DNA from: a virus
DNA length: 64,000 bases
Direction: 5' to 3' (one strand)
Virus record (IMG/VR): IMGVR_UViG_3300025010_000033
Span: 1-64,000 of that record
Of this stretch, positions 17,858 through 27,252 are shown piece after piece. The notes under the pieces are model-generated. The model was not told where the DNA came from and did not search any database. It was given only the letters and a program-made list of their open reading frames with translations. Both the position numbers and the translations under genes were made by a program. Numbering within the stretch: position 1 is the stretch's first letter; each line of letters begins with the position of its first letter.

Positions 17858-19324
17858 TTATAGTTTAGATATTACCCAATATGCTTTACCTCTTAATTCT
17901 CCTGCTCTTTCAGTTTTACTATTCATTAGAAAATTTAATTTATTTTCATCAAATAGAGAATTAATTGTTTTTAATCCTATAGATCCGTGATTTGCTTTTG
18001 GTGTATTCAATAATTCCTTTAGTAGCATTTGTTTAAATTCTTTCTGTTCATCTTTAAACATTTTAACGCCAACTAATCTGTCCAAAATATGTTCTAATTT
18101 TAATGCGTCTAATTCTGCCTCTAGATAAGTATAAGCCATATCTTCTATACCCATCCTCTCAAACAATTTATTCTTAAAACCATTTTCCTTATCTAATAAT
18201 ATTCCTTCATACATTATTTTATTTTGATTATATGTATAATACATCAACTCATTTAATTTCTTATCTATTCTCAACTCATCCTTATTAATAATATCATAAA
18301 TTAAATTCCCATAAGTATTTTTATGAGCATTTTCTTGTACTAATGCGATGTCACCTTTTTCCCGTAAAATATTTGCATAACTTAATTTATCTTTAATGTT
18401 TTCTAATTTTCTTGAAATAGAATTGCCTTTCTTATCTTTTATATAAACTATTATTTTCTCACTACCTTTGATTCTTTTTCTTCCAATGCATTGAATTATG
18501 CTTGATAAATCCGCAATATCTACTATTATATGCCTAATAAAATCATCCTTAATATTAACCCCTGTATCCATAACTTTAGTTGTGCAAAGAACTTGTTCTT
18601 CAAATTTCTCATTTTCTTCAATATAAGCAACTACTTCAGAATTTACATATCTCGAATAATCATAATTATTCTTAGAACAGTAGAAAGCACATGATTCTAG
18701 CAATTCGCTCATTTCATGTGCTTTCTTAGCATTAGTAAAATATATTGCTTTTTCATCAGATGGTAAGTCAAACAACAATTTCTTAATTACATCATCATTC
18801 TCAAAGAAGTATAGTTTTTCTATAAACTCATATTCATTTTTGATATGATAATGATCTATTTCTAATTTTAATTCTTTGGTTAAATAATTTTTAATAAAAT
18901 ATGCAGTAGCAGTCATAAATATTTTAATACCTGATTGTCTCATAACCCAATTAAATGAAACATCAGTATTAAAAATGAATTCACTTTCTTCACAAAAATG
19001 ATGTGCTTCATCACAGATTATGTAATTATAACCTTCAAATTCTGCTGTCTTTTTCTCTAATATTAGAGTTGCTAGGTGTTGGTAAGTAATTATTGTAATA
19101 TTATCAATATCTACTCTTAATAATTCTTTCTTGGATTGTTTCTTAATTATTGTTCTATTGACTAGTATTAATATTTTCTTAAATGGATTATGATCTGATA
19201 AAGTATGTTTTATGAAATGACTCTTACCTCTTCCAGTTGGCCCTTCTATAAATACAATTTTGTCTGAAGTCCAATTGTCAATGTTTTCACTTGTAATTAG
19301 ATCACTTATGTATTGTTTTTCCAT
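17858..19324 (-). CDS. SF2 DEAD/DEAH-box helicase
   Basis: 488 residues. Walker A GPTGRGKS at 28-35, motif II DEAH near 105, motif III TAT, and a second RecA-like domain with AIYFTNAKKA and motif VI QCIGRKR. This is a complete but compact SF2 ATPase, of the phage type that remodels replication or recombination intermediates. The C-terminal 150 residues are helical and of unknown function. Ribosome site AGGAGG. RusA lies upstream in the same direction, so a joint role in recombination or branch processing is reasonable. A defence or counter-defence role cannot be excluded. Confidence 0.85.
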   Translation of the reverse strand: MEKQYISDLITSENIDNWTSDKIVFIEGPTGRGKSHFIKHTLSDHNPFKKILILVNRTIIKKQSKKELLRVDIDNITIITYQHLATLILEKKTAEFEGYNYIICDEAHHFCEESEFIFNTDVSFNWVMRQSGIKIFMTATAYFIKNYLTKELKLEIDHYHIKNEYEFIEKLYFFENDDVIKKLLFDLPSDEKAIYFTNAKKAHEMSELLESCAFYCSKNNYDYSRYVNSEVVAYIEENEKFEEQVLCTTKVMDTGVNIKDDFIRHIIVDIADLSSIIQCIGRKRIKGSEKIIVYIKDKKGNSISRKLENIKDKLSYANILREKGDIALVQENAHKNTYGNLIYDIINKDELRIDKKLNELMYYTYNQNKIMYEGILLDKENGFKNKLFERMGIEDMAYTYLEAELDALKLEHILDRLVGVKMFKDEQKEFKQMLLKELLNTPKANHGSIGLKTINSLFDENKLNFLMNSKTERAGELRGKAYWVISKL

Positions 19325-19353
19325 TTAGTCTTTCGACCTCCTTGTTTTTAAGG

Positions 19354-19521
19354 TTATTGACTTTCAAAAGTCTTCCTTATTTTGTAGTAAAAATCTATAG
19401 ATTCTTTTAATTGAGATGATTCAGGAAATGAATATTCTTCTTTCCCATTTGTATTTAAGACTGAGAATTCAAACCCTAAATTGTATAGAAATCTTTTAAT
19501 TCTTTTGGATTTGATAATCAT
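19354..19521 (-). CDS. Small hypothetical protein
   Basis: 55 residues, MIIKSKRIKRFLYNLGFEF to KIRKTFESQ. Pattern (basic start, FLYxLGFEF, then conserved YYKIRKTFE) resembles small phage DUF proteins. AAAGGA ribosome site about ten bases ahead. Lies in the gap between RusA and the helicase. Confidence 0.55.
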   Translation of the reverse strand: MIIKSKRIKRFLYNLGFEFSVLNTNGKEEYSFPESSQLKESIDFYYKIRKTFESQ

Positions 19522-19654
19522 TAATAATCATTCCTTTTTTTAATTATTTTAGATATTTTTATTGAATACCTCTGTAAATTATAAAAATTCCCATTTAGAG
19601 AATTTGAAAAGTGTTGTTATATAAGGGGTTTAGAATATCAATTACCAATTAAAA

Positions 19655-20095
19655 TTACCATTCTAACAACATTTCAACTCTAGGGTTGGTTTTATCATAT
19701 TTAAATTCATTAAAATACAACTTTAAAAACTCTCCACAATCATCTTTAAAAACTCCTGCATCTACTAACCCATCGTTACATAATTTAGGGGTAAGCATAA
19801 GATTATCAAAATCGTGTCTTATATGAGTTTTAAAATAGAATGTATATGTAATAATTGCGTTATCTAAATTAAGATTATTTATTTTGTAATGTTCTGCTAA
19901 CCATATTGAAAATTCTTTATATTTACCTTTAAGTGTATTCTGTGCCATACGAATCATGGAAATATATTCGTTAAGTGATGGTGGAATTGGTTTCTTGATA
20001 GGTGCAACTTTTCTCCTTGGATATTTATTGAAATAGTATTTATTATATTCATCCAATGTATTTTTATCTAAAGTTATTAAAACTTGATTATTAAT
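19655..20095 (-). CDS. rusA: RusA-family Holliday junction resolvase
   Basis: 146 residues. PPSLNEYI near the middle, then the metal-binding segment RHDFDNLMLTPKLCNDGLVDAGVFKDDC with the paired Asp residues of RusA. The enzyme cuts four-way DNA junctions in phage recombination and packaging preparation. The nearest canonical start is TTG at 20056, but it has no ribosome site. An AUU at 20095, ten bases after AGGAGATG, is in frame and adds a sensible N-terminus (NNQVLITLDKNTLDEYNKYY). I therefore place the start there. Confidence 0.82.
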   Translation of the reverse strand: MNNQVLITLDKNTLDEYNKYYFNKYPRRKVAPIKKPIPPSLNEYISMIRMAQNTLKGKYKEFSIWLAEHYKINNLNLDNAIITYTFYFKTHIRHDFDNLMLTPKLCNDGLVDAGVFKDDCGEFLKLYFNEFKYDKTNPRVEMLLEW

Positions 20096-20196
20096 TTTAA
20101 TTCATCTCCTAATATTCCAATATCAAACAAAGACATCACACTAAAGCAATGCCTTTGTTATTTATTAAATTAATATATTTTATTTATTAATCTTAT

Positions 20197-20970
20197 TTAC
20201 TGTAAAAGTTCTTTCTTCAATTTCTCAATTATAAACACTTGGCCCTTTGGACTTACTTTTGTAATTCTGCTTAATTTTACACCATAAGGAGTATCAACAC
20301 TTTTCTCTTCTACTACAAAATATAATGAATTCATTCCTCTTTGGGATGGTTCAGTAGAAGATGTTAGAATTAATCCCCATTCTCTTAGTTTTTTATATAA
20401 TTTCTTCTCTCCAATATCAATTCCTTCATCTTGTGCTATTTTAGAAACTTGACGTACAAGAATATTATCTTTAGATTTTAAGCAAGTTTCAGCGAATCCT
20501 ACCAATGGTTTCTGTTCTTCTATTTTATTTTCTGCCAAAATTCTTTTTAATCTTTCTTCTTTTAATTGCGTAGCCAATTGTATAATAAAATCTGGATCAG
20601 TAAGCGTCTTCTCTATTACTTCCTCTGTCATATATGTACCATGTTTACGAATAGATTTCAAAATTATCTTAACTTGCTTTTTAAATTGTTTTGCAATTGG
20701 TTTTCTGCTTTGCATAAGAACTTCATACATGCCATCTTCTGTAAGAAATAATGCAGATTGGTTTCCACCAAGGGTACAAACAATACTTGTGACCTTTTCA
20801 TCGTCATCAATATTTTTTACCATCATAGAAGTATCGCTATGTTCAATCCAATTTGCTATATCTTTTGCTAAAAACAATGGATTTTCAAAATCTCCATAAA
20901 TTCTAAAAGTTTTACCCAATACCTCTTGCTCATTAATTACAGTTAATTCATTATTATTTTTATTCTCCAT
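20197..20970 (-). CDS. Antirepressor, BRO-N plus KilA-C type
   Basis: 257 residues. BRO-N half: LGKTFRIYGDFENPLFLAKD, ALFLTEDGMYEVLMQSRKP, KQFKKQVKIILKSIRKHG. C-terminal KilA-C half: VSKIAQDEGIDIGEKKLYKKLREWG and ITKVSPKGQVFII. Complete, ATG start. Same architecture as the gene at 9944-10654 but divergent in sequence, so these are paralogues or separate acquisitions. Likely modulates a phage or host repressor. Confidence 0.85.
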   Translation of the reverse strand: MENKNNNELTVINEQEVLGKTFRIYGDFENPLFLAKDIANWIEHSDTSMMVKNIDDDEKVTSIVCTLGGNQSALFLTEDGMYEVLMQSRKPIAKQFKKQVKIILKSIRKHGTYMTEEVIEKTLTDPDFIIQLATQLKEERLKRILAENKIEEQKPLVGFAETCLKSKDNILVRQVSKIAQDEGIDIGEKKLYKKLREWGLILTSSTEPSQRGMNSLYFVVEEKSVDTPYGVKLSRITKVSPKGQVFIIEKLKKELLQ

Positions 20971-21009
20971 TATAAATTCCTTCTTTCTTCAATTTATTTG
21001 TTTAATGTA

Positions 21010-21237
21010 TTATTTAATGACTTTTCTTTGACACCATTTTCCGAATATTTCCGTAGTGCCTTCCCAAGAAAATTCTGCCCATACTCGTTTTGTAGTTGAA
21101 TTAATTCCAATTTGTTTTGGGCAAATTCCATGACTGAGATAATAGTTGATTTGCAGGATATTGTACAAATATGTTACTTTTTCTTTTGTTGGAATTGTTT
21201 TTGTTTCTACTTTTTCTTCATTTATAAACTCATTCAT
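21010..21237 (-). CDS. Small hypothetical protein (paralogue of 53928-54107)
   Basis: 75 residues from the ATG at 21237, which has an AAAGGAGG ribosome site. The conserved part is YLYNILQINYYLSHGICP, then FGKWCQRK near the end. The protein at 53928-54107 has the same skeleton (YIYNQFQSQFYFSKGILP, FGEWCRRK), so both belong to one small phage family. Function unknown. Confidence 0.7.
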   Translation of the reverse strand: MNEFINEEKVETKTIPTKEKVTYLYNILQINYYLSHGICPKQIGINSTTKRVWAEFSWEGTTEIFGKWCQRKVIK

Positions 21238-21328
21238 TTTAGTTCCTCCTTTCAATATATTTGCATCACAACTTTGCAACACAAATAAGAGCACTTATTT
21301 CTAAATGCTCTTTATCTACTGCAAATAT

Positions 21329-21523
21329 TTACTTATCGCAAAGCAATCCCTTTCCTACTTTATGTAGCACTACCATCCTAGCCAAATAATCTTTATATTT
21401 CTGACACTCACCAACATTTAAACAGTTCTTCTCACAATATTCGCTCGATATTAATTTATTTTGTTTTACATTCCCATTTGCTTTATTATCTGGGTTATTT
21501 TTGTTTTTCTTACTTGCCACCAA
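21329..21523 (-). CDS. Small cysteine-containing hypothetical protein
   Basis: 64 residues, lysine/asparagine-rich first half, then CEKNCLNVGECQKYKDYL and a final C. The spacing suggests a small metal or iron-sulfur site. Good position in the gene string but no recognised family. Confidence 0.5.
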   Translation of the reverse strand: MVASKKNKNNPDNKANGNVKQNKLISSEYCEKNCLNVGECQKYKDYLARMVVLHKVGKGLLCDK

Positions 21524-21589
21524 ACACCACCTACTTTTTATTTATTTTATATTAATATTTAATCACATAGTTACACACGAAATAAATCG

Positions 21590-23023
21590 TTAAATAACAT
21601 ACTTAAAAATGAATCCTTTATAATGATTTGTTTCACCACGACAGACAGATGATATAGAACTATAATTTAATTTAATTCCAAAAACATTTTCGCTTTGTCG
21701 GTCTAACTCATGACAATTCTCAAATATTCCTAAAGAAATATTATTTTTAAATATTTCTACTGGTTTACCATTCATTTTGCCATTATTAGTAACTGCCTTA
21801 ATCATTTCTTCTTTGGGATTATAATTACACCATCCTATTTTCGTTCCTCTTTTTAAATATGCTATAACTGTACTTACCCCTAATTTCATTATCTCAGCAA
21901 TTTTAGTTGTGCTAAAATTATTACATTTTAATTCACATGCTTTTTTAGTTAAATTCGACAATGCGAATTCTTCACATTTAATCCATTGAATTTTTGACAA
22001 ATCATACAATTCATTTAGTTTACTATTTAATATACTACTTTTTATAAATTCTAACTCAGAATATCTAGCATCAATTATTATGTAATTATTAATTCCATTT
22101 TCTTTTGCTAATTCTTCTTTGCATTTATCATTTTTTTGTTCTTCTTTGAGATTTCTACTTGTTTTTGATCTTTGTTTTTCTTTATAATGTTGTAAACCAT
22201 GTACCTCTACAATACTTTTAAATAAGGATAAATAAAAATCATATCTTTTTGTAGTCCAATTAAAAGAAGCTTCAGAAACAAATTCAGAATTTAATTGACT
22301 CAATAGATGAAATACAATTTTATTAGGATAACTAATTCCATCTCCGCAATTACACCCAATAGAGCGATTGGCATATATTGAACATACTTCCATAGATTTA
22401 TTTTTTACTTTATTACAATCTGGACAAATTGGATATATTTTGTGATTAGAACCTTTTGTATACAATTTTGCTTCATCGTACCCTCCTTGAAAGTATTTTA
22501 CCATCCAAGGAGCAACTGTTGGAATGTCATTTATACCTTCTACTACTATTTGACCAGTACAACATGAACAACCTTGTCCTCTTATTAAGACACTTTCTTC
22601 TATCCATCCTTCATCCCATCCACACTTATTACACTTATAATTATACCATTTCAATTTATTTCCTTTATTATAAGGATTATCTTTATATTCTTTATTTGTA
22701 ATAATTATATCTCTTTTGTTGTCTTTAAATATAGTACCTATTTCTACTCTAAACTTTTTAGTTTTTTTATTTAGTAAAATACCTAATTGACATTTTGTAA
22801 AAGTGCCTGAATATATATTATATATATCCTCATCTTTGTATTTTATATCTAGATAACTTTTGTTATAATCAACAATTTCAATTTCCCCTTCAATATTATC
22901 ATAAATGAATTTAACAATATATCCTATTGATTCTTTCCAATTAATAGTCCCTTGTTTACCATCTGTTACTTTTTCTGCTTTTCCCCATCTGGGCAACTCA
23001 TCTAAAAAACATTTTTTCATCAT
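21590..23023 (-). CDS. EDxHD (I-Bth0305I-like, Vsr-fold) homing endonuclease
   Basis: 477 residues. The N-terminal half has zinc-ribbon modules (CNKCGW, CSCC, CPDC, CNC). The nuclease core (about 255-370) carries ISYPNKIVFHLLSQLNSEF, TKRYDFYLS, IVEVHGLQHYKE and IIIDARYSE, the pattern of the Vsr-like EDxHD family. The C-terminus has a helix-turn-helix/NUMOD-like segment and a repeat ending HYKGFIFKYVI. Free-standing between the tail-fibre gene and the antirepressor block. AAGAGG ribosome site. A leader hairpin (AAGAGGCGTA / TATACGACTCTT) lies at 23061-23090. Confidence 0.8.
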   Translation of the reverse strand: MMKKCFLDELPRWGKAEKVTDGKQGTINWKESIGYIVKFIYDNIEGEIEIVDYNKSYLDIKYKDEDIYNIYSGTFTKCQLGILLNKKTKKFRVEIGTIFKDNKRDIIITNKEYKDNPYNKGNKLKWYNYKCNKCGWDEGWIEESVLIRGQGCSCCTGQIVVEGINDIPTVAPWMVKYFQGGYDEAKLYTKGSNHKIYPICPDCNKVKNKSMEVCSIYANRSIGCNCGDGISYPNKIVFHLLSQLNSEFVSEASFNWTTKRYDFYLSLFKSIVEVHGLQHYKEKQRSKTSRNLKEEQKNDKCKEELAKENGINNYIIIDARYSELEFIKSSILNSKLNELYDLSKIQWIKCEEFALSNLTKKACELKCNNFSTTKIAEIMKLGVSTVIAYLKRGTKIGWCNYNPKEEMIKAVTNNGKMNGKPVEIFKNNISLGIFENCHELDRQSENVFGIKLNYSSISSVCRGETNHYKGFIFKYVI

Positions 23024-23145
23024 TTTACCTCTTTTCTGCCAAAAAGCTTTGAAAATAGGATAAAGAGTCGTATAGCAGTACGCCTCTTCGTTTTACATTT
23101 AAATAACTTGCAAATTATTTAAACAACCAAATATTTATTTTTATA

Positions 23146-23634
23146 TTAAATTTTAATCACAAAAGAAATTGTACAGTAGGGTTGTAAATTATTATGCGCG
23201 AGACCTCCTCCAACAGTAGATGTATCCTCCCATCTTTCAATTTCATCAGTTGCTGTTCCATTATAAAATGTAACTTCAACATTTTGAACCCCATAATTAT
23301 CATTAAATGTGTGTTTGTGCGCTGGCATTTCCTCGATAGTTAAAACATGATTTTTGCTTCCGCCAATTTTATTTAACGCATCAAATTCAGTTTGAGATGA
23401 GTCTAATCCGACAGGCACCCTACCTTTGAAATTTGGAACATTAAATGTACTACTTCCATTACCTGCTCCATAACTTATTCCTATCACACTAAATAATGCT
23501 GAATAAGTCGTTCTAGATACTGCTGAACCATCACAAATCAGATATCCTGAAGGTGCTGTTGTTCCTGCATACATTTGAATTGTTCCAGTAATTCCACTAA
23601 TATTAGATAAACCTTGTGGTGGGCAAATTTTCAT
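23146..23634 (-). CDS. Tail collar-domain fibre protein
   Basis: About 162 residues from the ATG at 23634, two bases after the previous stop. Phage tail collar motif: GTIQMYAGTTAPSGYLICDG, RTTYSALFSVIG, FNVPNFKGRVPVGL. The end (HNNLQPYCTISFVIKI) is the usual C-terminal strand. These small fibres usually form trimers at the tail tip or on capsids and contact the host surface. Last gene of the structural block before the accessory island. Confidence 0.9.
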   Translation of the reverse strand: MKICPPQGLSNISGITGTIQMYAGTTAPSGYLICDGSAVSRTTYSALFSVIGISYGAGNGSSTFNVPNFKGRVPVGLDSSQTEFDALNKIGGSKNHVLTIEEMPAHKHTFNDNYGVQNVEVTFYNGTATDEIERWEDTSTVGGGLAHNNLQPYCTISFVIKI

Positions 23635-23636
23635 TT

Positions 23637-24521
23637 TTATGCACCTCCAACCCATTTTACTTGCATAGTTGCATCAACAGATAATTGAAGATTATAAGTT
23701 GAACCAGTCAATAAAAGAACATCAAATGCATACCATTTATTTATATCAAGCGCAACTCCACTATTTAAACTACTAAGAACACCGTCTACAGCTAGAGATA
23801 AAATTCCTGTAGCACTTGTAGAAACCATTAATGTAGATTGTTGATAATTTAATGCGACATAATTTGATGCTAATATATTAGTGCTTGCTGTTACTGCTTT
23901 ATTTGTTTGATTATTGATTAGATTTCCTACAATGTATTTCATTATTCCTTTTAGATTAGCATTAACTGAAGAACTTGCTGTTGGATCAATATTAGCAGTA
24001 TCAGCTTTTACCCCTAATGTAGCAATATCACCATCTGCTATCATGACTGGATCAATATTAACACCTTTTGTATAATGAATCATAATAAAACTTGTTTGTG
24101 GTGTAGCACCATTTACATATCTGCATCTATAATATCTTCTACTTAATTTTGTCCATGCTAATATATTTGAGACTCCTGCCGAAACAACCGCAGATGATGT
24201 AGTTGTCCAGCTTGTTTCATTGTGAGATTCTTCTAAATAAAGATTTCCACTTTGATCTGTTAGTATCCAAATCCGCATATACCCATCAGGTATATCTTGT
24301 TCTGGTCTATCAACAACAGGTGATGTATATGTTGCATTTGCAAGGAGAATTGTTCCTATTGATGGAGCTCTAGTTGTGTCTACTAGAATCATAGGAGTGT
24401 CTCCATTGGACATTGTAGAAGTTTGGAGAATTCCATTATCATCTGTTTTTATGAAGCGTGTTTCATTGTTGAGGTTTGAGGTTCCAAGTATTTGTTCCAT
24501 GTTGCCTGATTCATTTGCCAT
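23637..24521 (-). CDS. Virion protein, probable tail/fibre component
   Basis: 294 residues from the ATG at 24521 (GGAAGTG ribosome site). Beta-rich, Thr/Ser/Asn-rich, low in charge, with GYMRIWILTDQSGNLYLEESHN and a C-terminal jelly-roll-like half. No known domain. Directly coupled to the collar-domain gene, so it is likely the fibre or receptor-binding shaft partner. Confidence 0.65.
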   Translation of the reverse strand: MANESGNMEQILGTSNLNNETRFIKTDDNGILQTSTMSNGDTPMILVDTTRAPSIGTILLANATYTSPVVDRPEQDIPDGYMRIWILTDQSGNLYLEESHNETSWTTTSSAVVSAGVSNILAWTKLSRRYYRCRYVNGATPQTSFIMIHYTKGVNIDPVMIADGDIATLGVKADTANIDPTASSSVNANLKGIMKYIVGNLINNQTNKAVTASTNILASNYVALNYQQSTLMVSTSATGILSLAVDGVLSSLNSGVALDINKWYAFDVLLLTGSTYNLQLSVDATMQVKWVGGA

Positions 24522-24684
24522 TGTATGGAGCACTTCCTTTCTTTATTGTTTGTTTTAGTTGATAATTGTTTTTATGGTTTATAAAACCCTTTTATATCAA
24601 TGACTTTATAAGACATAAATATTGATATTTAGTATAAAATCAGTGATTTATTGGAGATATATAATTTGGTGGAAATAGTAAAAA

Positions 24685-24734
24685 AATAAGGAGAAGAGAG
24701 AAGCGTTTTATTTCTTCTGCTACTTCTCCTTATT
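24685..24734 (-). terminator. Terminator after 24736-25029
   Basis: AATAAGGAGAAG (24685-24696) / CTTCTCCTTATT (24723-24734), 12 bp with a 26-base loop, followed on the minus strand by TTTTT. It separates the tail tube cluster from the fibre genes. Confidence 0.8.
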
Positions 24735-24735
24735 T

Positions 24736-25029
24736 TTATTTAAACATAGGATATGCTTTAAAATCCTCTTTCCCAATTTCAGATTCATATTTGATTTTAA
24801 TATTATCTTTAATATTATCTACTAAATATCCATCATCGAGACTGAAAGTAATTCCATATCCCTTAAAGTCAACCCCAAAAAAATTATATTTTACCCATAC
24901 TACTTTACAAATTTCTTCTCTTAATTTAAGAACAACTTTTTCATCTTTTACTTTCTCAATATTAATGATTTCTATATCATTTTTGTCAGTATCTTCAATT
25001 TTATCTTCATTTTTTACTCTTTTTGGCAT
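24736..25029 (-). CDS. Hypothetical protein
   Basis: 97 residues. Acidic, charged N-terminal third (MPKRVKNEDKIEDTDKNDIE), then a short beta-type domain (VVWVKYNFFGVDFKGYGITFS). GAGGTG ribosome site, ATG start overlapping the end of the next small gene. Position after the tail tube might suggest a chaperone role, but nothing in the sequence shows it. Confidence 0.6.
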   Translation of the reverse strand: MPKRVKNEDKIEDTDKNDIEIINIEKVKDEKVVLKLREEICKVVWVKYNFFGVDFKGYGITFSLDDGYLVDNIKDNIKIKYESEIGKEDFKAYPMFK

Positions 25030-25202
25030 GAAATCACCTCTTGATTGTTTTTACATCTTATATAACTACTGAGCATTTTAAAGCATCTATCTTGTACGCA
25101 AAATCTTACAAAACAGCATGGTAAATTATCCATAGAACATTTAAAAGATGCTTCTAAACTATTTTGAAAAAGAATTCCTTTTTGACATAATTTCATACTC
25201 AT
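25014..25202 (-). CDS. Small cysteine-rich hypothetical protein
   Basis: 62 residues with seven Cys (CQKG, CSMDNLPCCFVRFC, CFK, RCK, CQKE). Overlaps the following gene by 16 bases. Ribosome site AAGGA. The many Cys suggest metal binding. Whether it is made is uncertain. Confidence 0.45.
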   Translation of the reverse strand: MSMKLCQKGILFQNSLEASFKCSMDNLPCCFVRFCVQDRCFKMLSSYIRCKNNQEVISCQKE

Positions 25203-25224
25203 AAAATAAATCCTTAGTTAAAAA

Positions 25225-26283
25225 TTAACTTACAGTTACAGTGGCAGTTGTACCAACAGTATTCTTACTTGTAATTACACAAGTAATGACAGATGTTCCA
25301 CCAGCGACTGTGGTTATAATACCTGTATGCAAACCTACGGTACAAGTTCCAACTGTTCCACTAGTAAAACTTAAATCTGCTGCTGGAGCTTTAAATGCCG
25401 CATCTCCATTTGTAGGAACTGCCCATACTGTCAAAGTTGAAGTTGATGGATGAGTTAAAGCAACAGTATCATCTGCTATAGCCAAAAATCCTACATTATC
25501 ATACCAATTATTAGCATCAATTACCTCCGCGATAGTTGCATAATATCCAGAACCATTACAACCACCAGTTCCTGCAAAACTTAAAGCCATTCCCTCTAAT
25601 GGTGTTTGCGCCACGCCGGATGCAGTCATTGAAATTGATTGACTTCCTGCGATCTGGAATCTTGGAACCTCGACCTGGACTTTACCAATAATACTAGATC
25701 CCGCAGCACTAGATTCATCAGAACTTGCTAATTGTGTATCAATTACTAATCTAACAACTGAAGGTAAGAAGTTTGAATTAACCGTAACATATCTGGCAGC
25801 AGAATCTAAAGTAAAATATTGAACACATACGATATCATTTTCTGCTCCACCAACTAAAGTAAAATCTTTGGTACTAAATGTAATTTTAGTTGTAACTCCT
25901 GCTGCATTTGTGACATAACCAAAAACATCTGCCCCACTAACATCTGGTGTTAAAATAGGTGTTCCTACTACTGTTCCTGTCCCACCTACTCCTAAAGTAA
26001 CGTTTTCTTCTGTCCAAACATTTTTACCAGTAAGAATTGAAGAACCAACGTTTTGCCCAATCATATTGAGAGAAAATTGTGTTTCTGTAAGTTTTGCACT
26101 AAACCTTCCGCTATGATAATAAATGTACTGAAGTGCATTACCTTGCCCCGCCGAGATTTCTTCACTTGCGATTGTAATATCAATTGAGTCGTCCAAAATT
26201 GTACGACTGCGGAATAAAATGTCTCCTGTTGAAATATTGAAAGCCGTTACAGAACCAACTCCAACGAGAAATTTCTTTGCCAT
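25225..26283 (-). CDS. Major tail tube protein with C-terminal Ig-like domain
   Basis: 352 residues, Ala/Thr/Val/Gly-rich as expected for an abundant virion protein. The N-terminal 230 residues look like siphophage tail tube (VGSVTAFNISTGDILFRSRT, SAGQGNALQYIYYHSGRFSAKLTE). The last 90 residues, ending GTTATVTVS, look like a bacterial Ig-like (Big_2) domain that would decorate the tube surface. Strong AAAGGAGGAG ribosome site. Its place ahead of fibre genes supports the role. Confidence 0.78.
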   Translation of the reverse strand: MAKKFLVGVGSVTAFNISTGDILFRSRTILDDSIDITIASEEISAGQGNALQYIYYHSGRFSAKLTETQFSLNMIGQNVGSSILTGKNVWTEENVTLGVGGTGTVVGTPILTPDVSGADVFGYVTNAAGVTTKITFSTKDFTLVGGAENDIVCVQYFTLDSAARYVTVNSNFLPSVVRLVIDTQLASSDESSAAGSSIIGKVQVEVPRFQIAGSQSISMTASGVAQTPLEGMALSFAGTGGCNGSGYYATIAEVIDANNWYDNVGFLAIADDTVALTHPSTSTLTVWAVPTNGDAAFKAPAADLSFTSGTVGTCTVGLHTGIITTVAGGTSVITCVITSKNTVGTTATVTVS

Positions 26284-26310
26284 GTTATATCTCCTCCTTT
26301 ATAATACAAA

Positions 26311-27249
26311 TTACTTTTTGACATTACCTTTACCATTAACTTTATTTTTGAACTCTTCAAAATCAACCTTTACATCAGCGTATTTATCATCAACAGATAA
26401 ATCACTCATCCAATGATCAACTTCTTGTTCAAATTTTACAAAACCACTCATAGAAGCAGTTTTATAAATTTCATAATGTAATTTATAATCAACTCTTTGA
26501 AGTATCTTAGAAAATTTTCTAATTGTTAAATTATAAATATCTTCCATACTTAAAGAAGTGCTTATTAAAACACAAATAAGTTGATCTTCCAAAGAAGCCA
26601 TTTTCTTTTTGTTTTTATTTATAAATTCTTGAGCTTCTTTTAATGCTTTTTCCATTTTAGGATCAATATAAGTGTCATCATAGTCAGGTATATTTTGATA
26701 AATAATTATATTTTTTATATTGTCAAAATCTGTTTTATCAAGTATCTCTTCCCTATATCTGGTTACTTCTTCTTCATTTTTTCTACATATATATTTAATA
26801 TTTAGATTAAGATTTATTTTTCCTTGTTCGTCCTTTATATATCGAATATTATTACTTTCGATACCTAAACATAGACTAAAAATTCCAGTTAGCATCTGAG
26901 CATAAATATTACCATTTTGATCATTTTCAATTAAATAAAACAGAAAATCCAAGTAACTCATACTAATTACTTTTGGGTCTGGTATTTTATTCTTTTCTAT
27001 TAATAAGCAATTTGCTAACATATGAAAATTAAGATATTTTGACATTCTAATTGGATATATTAATAATGTTAAATTTTCATATTCATCCTTAAGTTTAGAT
27101 ATTTTTATCTTTGCTTCATCACTTATTTCGTCTAATTCAATATTATTAATTTCTGCTTCAATCTCTAATCTTCGCTTTGAAGATTTTTGAGATATATATT
27201 GTACAGGCTCATCATATATAAAATATTGATCATATTGTGATATATCCAT
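26311..27249 (-). CDS. Conserved phage structural/assembly protein of unknown role
   Basis: 312 residues, acidic and helical, no recognised motif. Contains a lysine/glutamate coiled segment near 40-60 and a compact helical part (YLDFLFYLIENDQNG, MLTGIFSLCLGIES). It sits between a connector-type gene and the tail tube. Could be an assembly protein. Confidence 0.55.
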   Translation of the reverse strand: MDISQYDQYFIYDEPVQYISQKSSKRRLEIEAEINNIELDEISDEAKIKISKLKDEYENLTLLIYPIRMSKYLNFHMLANCLLIEKNKIPDPKVISMSYLDFLFYLIENDQNGNIYAQMLTGIFSLCLGIESNNIRYIKDEQGKINLNLNIKYICRKNEEEVTRYREEILDKTDFDNIKNIIIYQNIPDYDDTYIDPKMEKALKEAQEFINKNKKKMASLEDQLICVLISTSLSMEDIYNLTIRKFSKILQRVDYKLHYEIYKTASMSGFVKFEQEVDHWMSDLSVDDKYADVKVDFEEFKNKVNGKGNVKK

Positions 27250-27252
27250 ATT

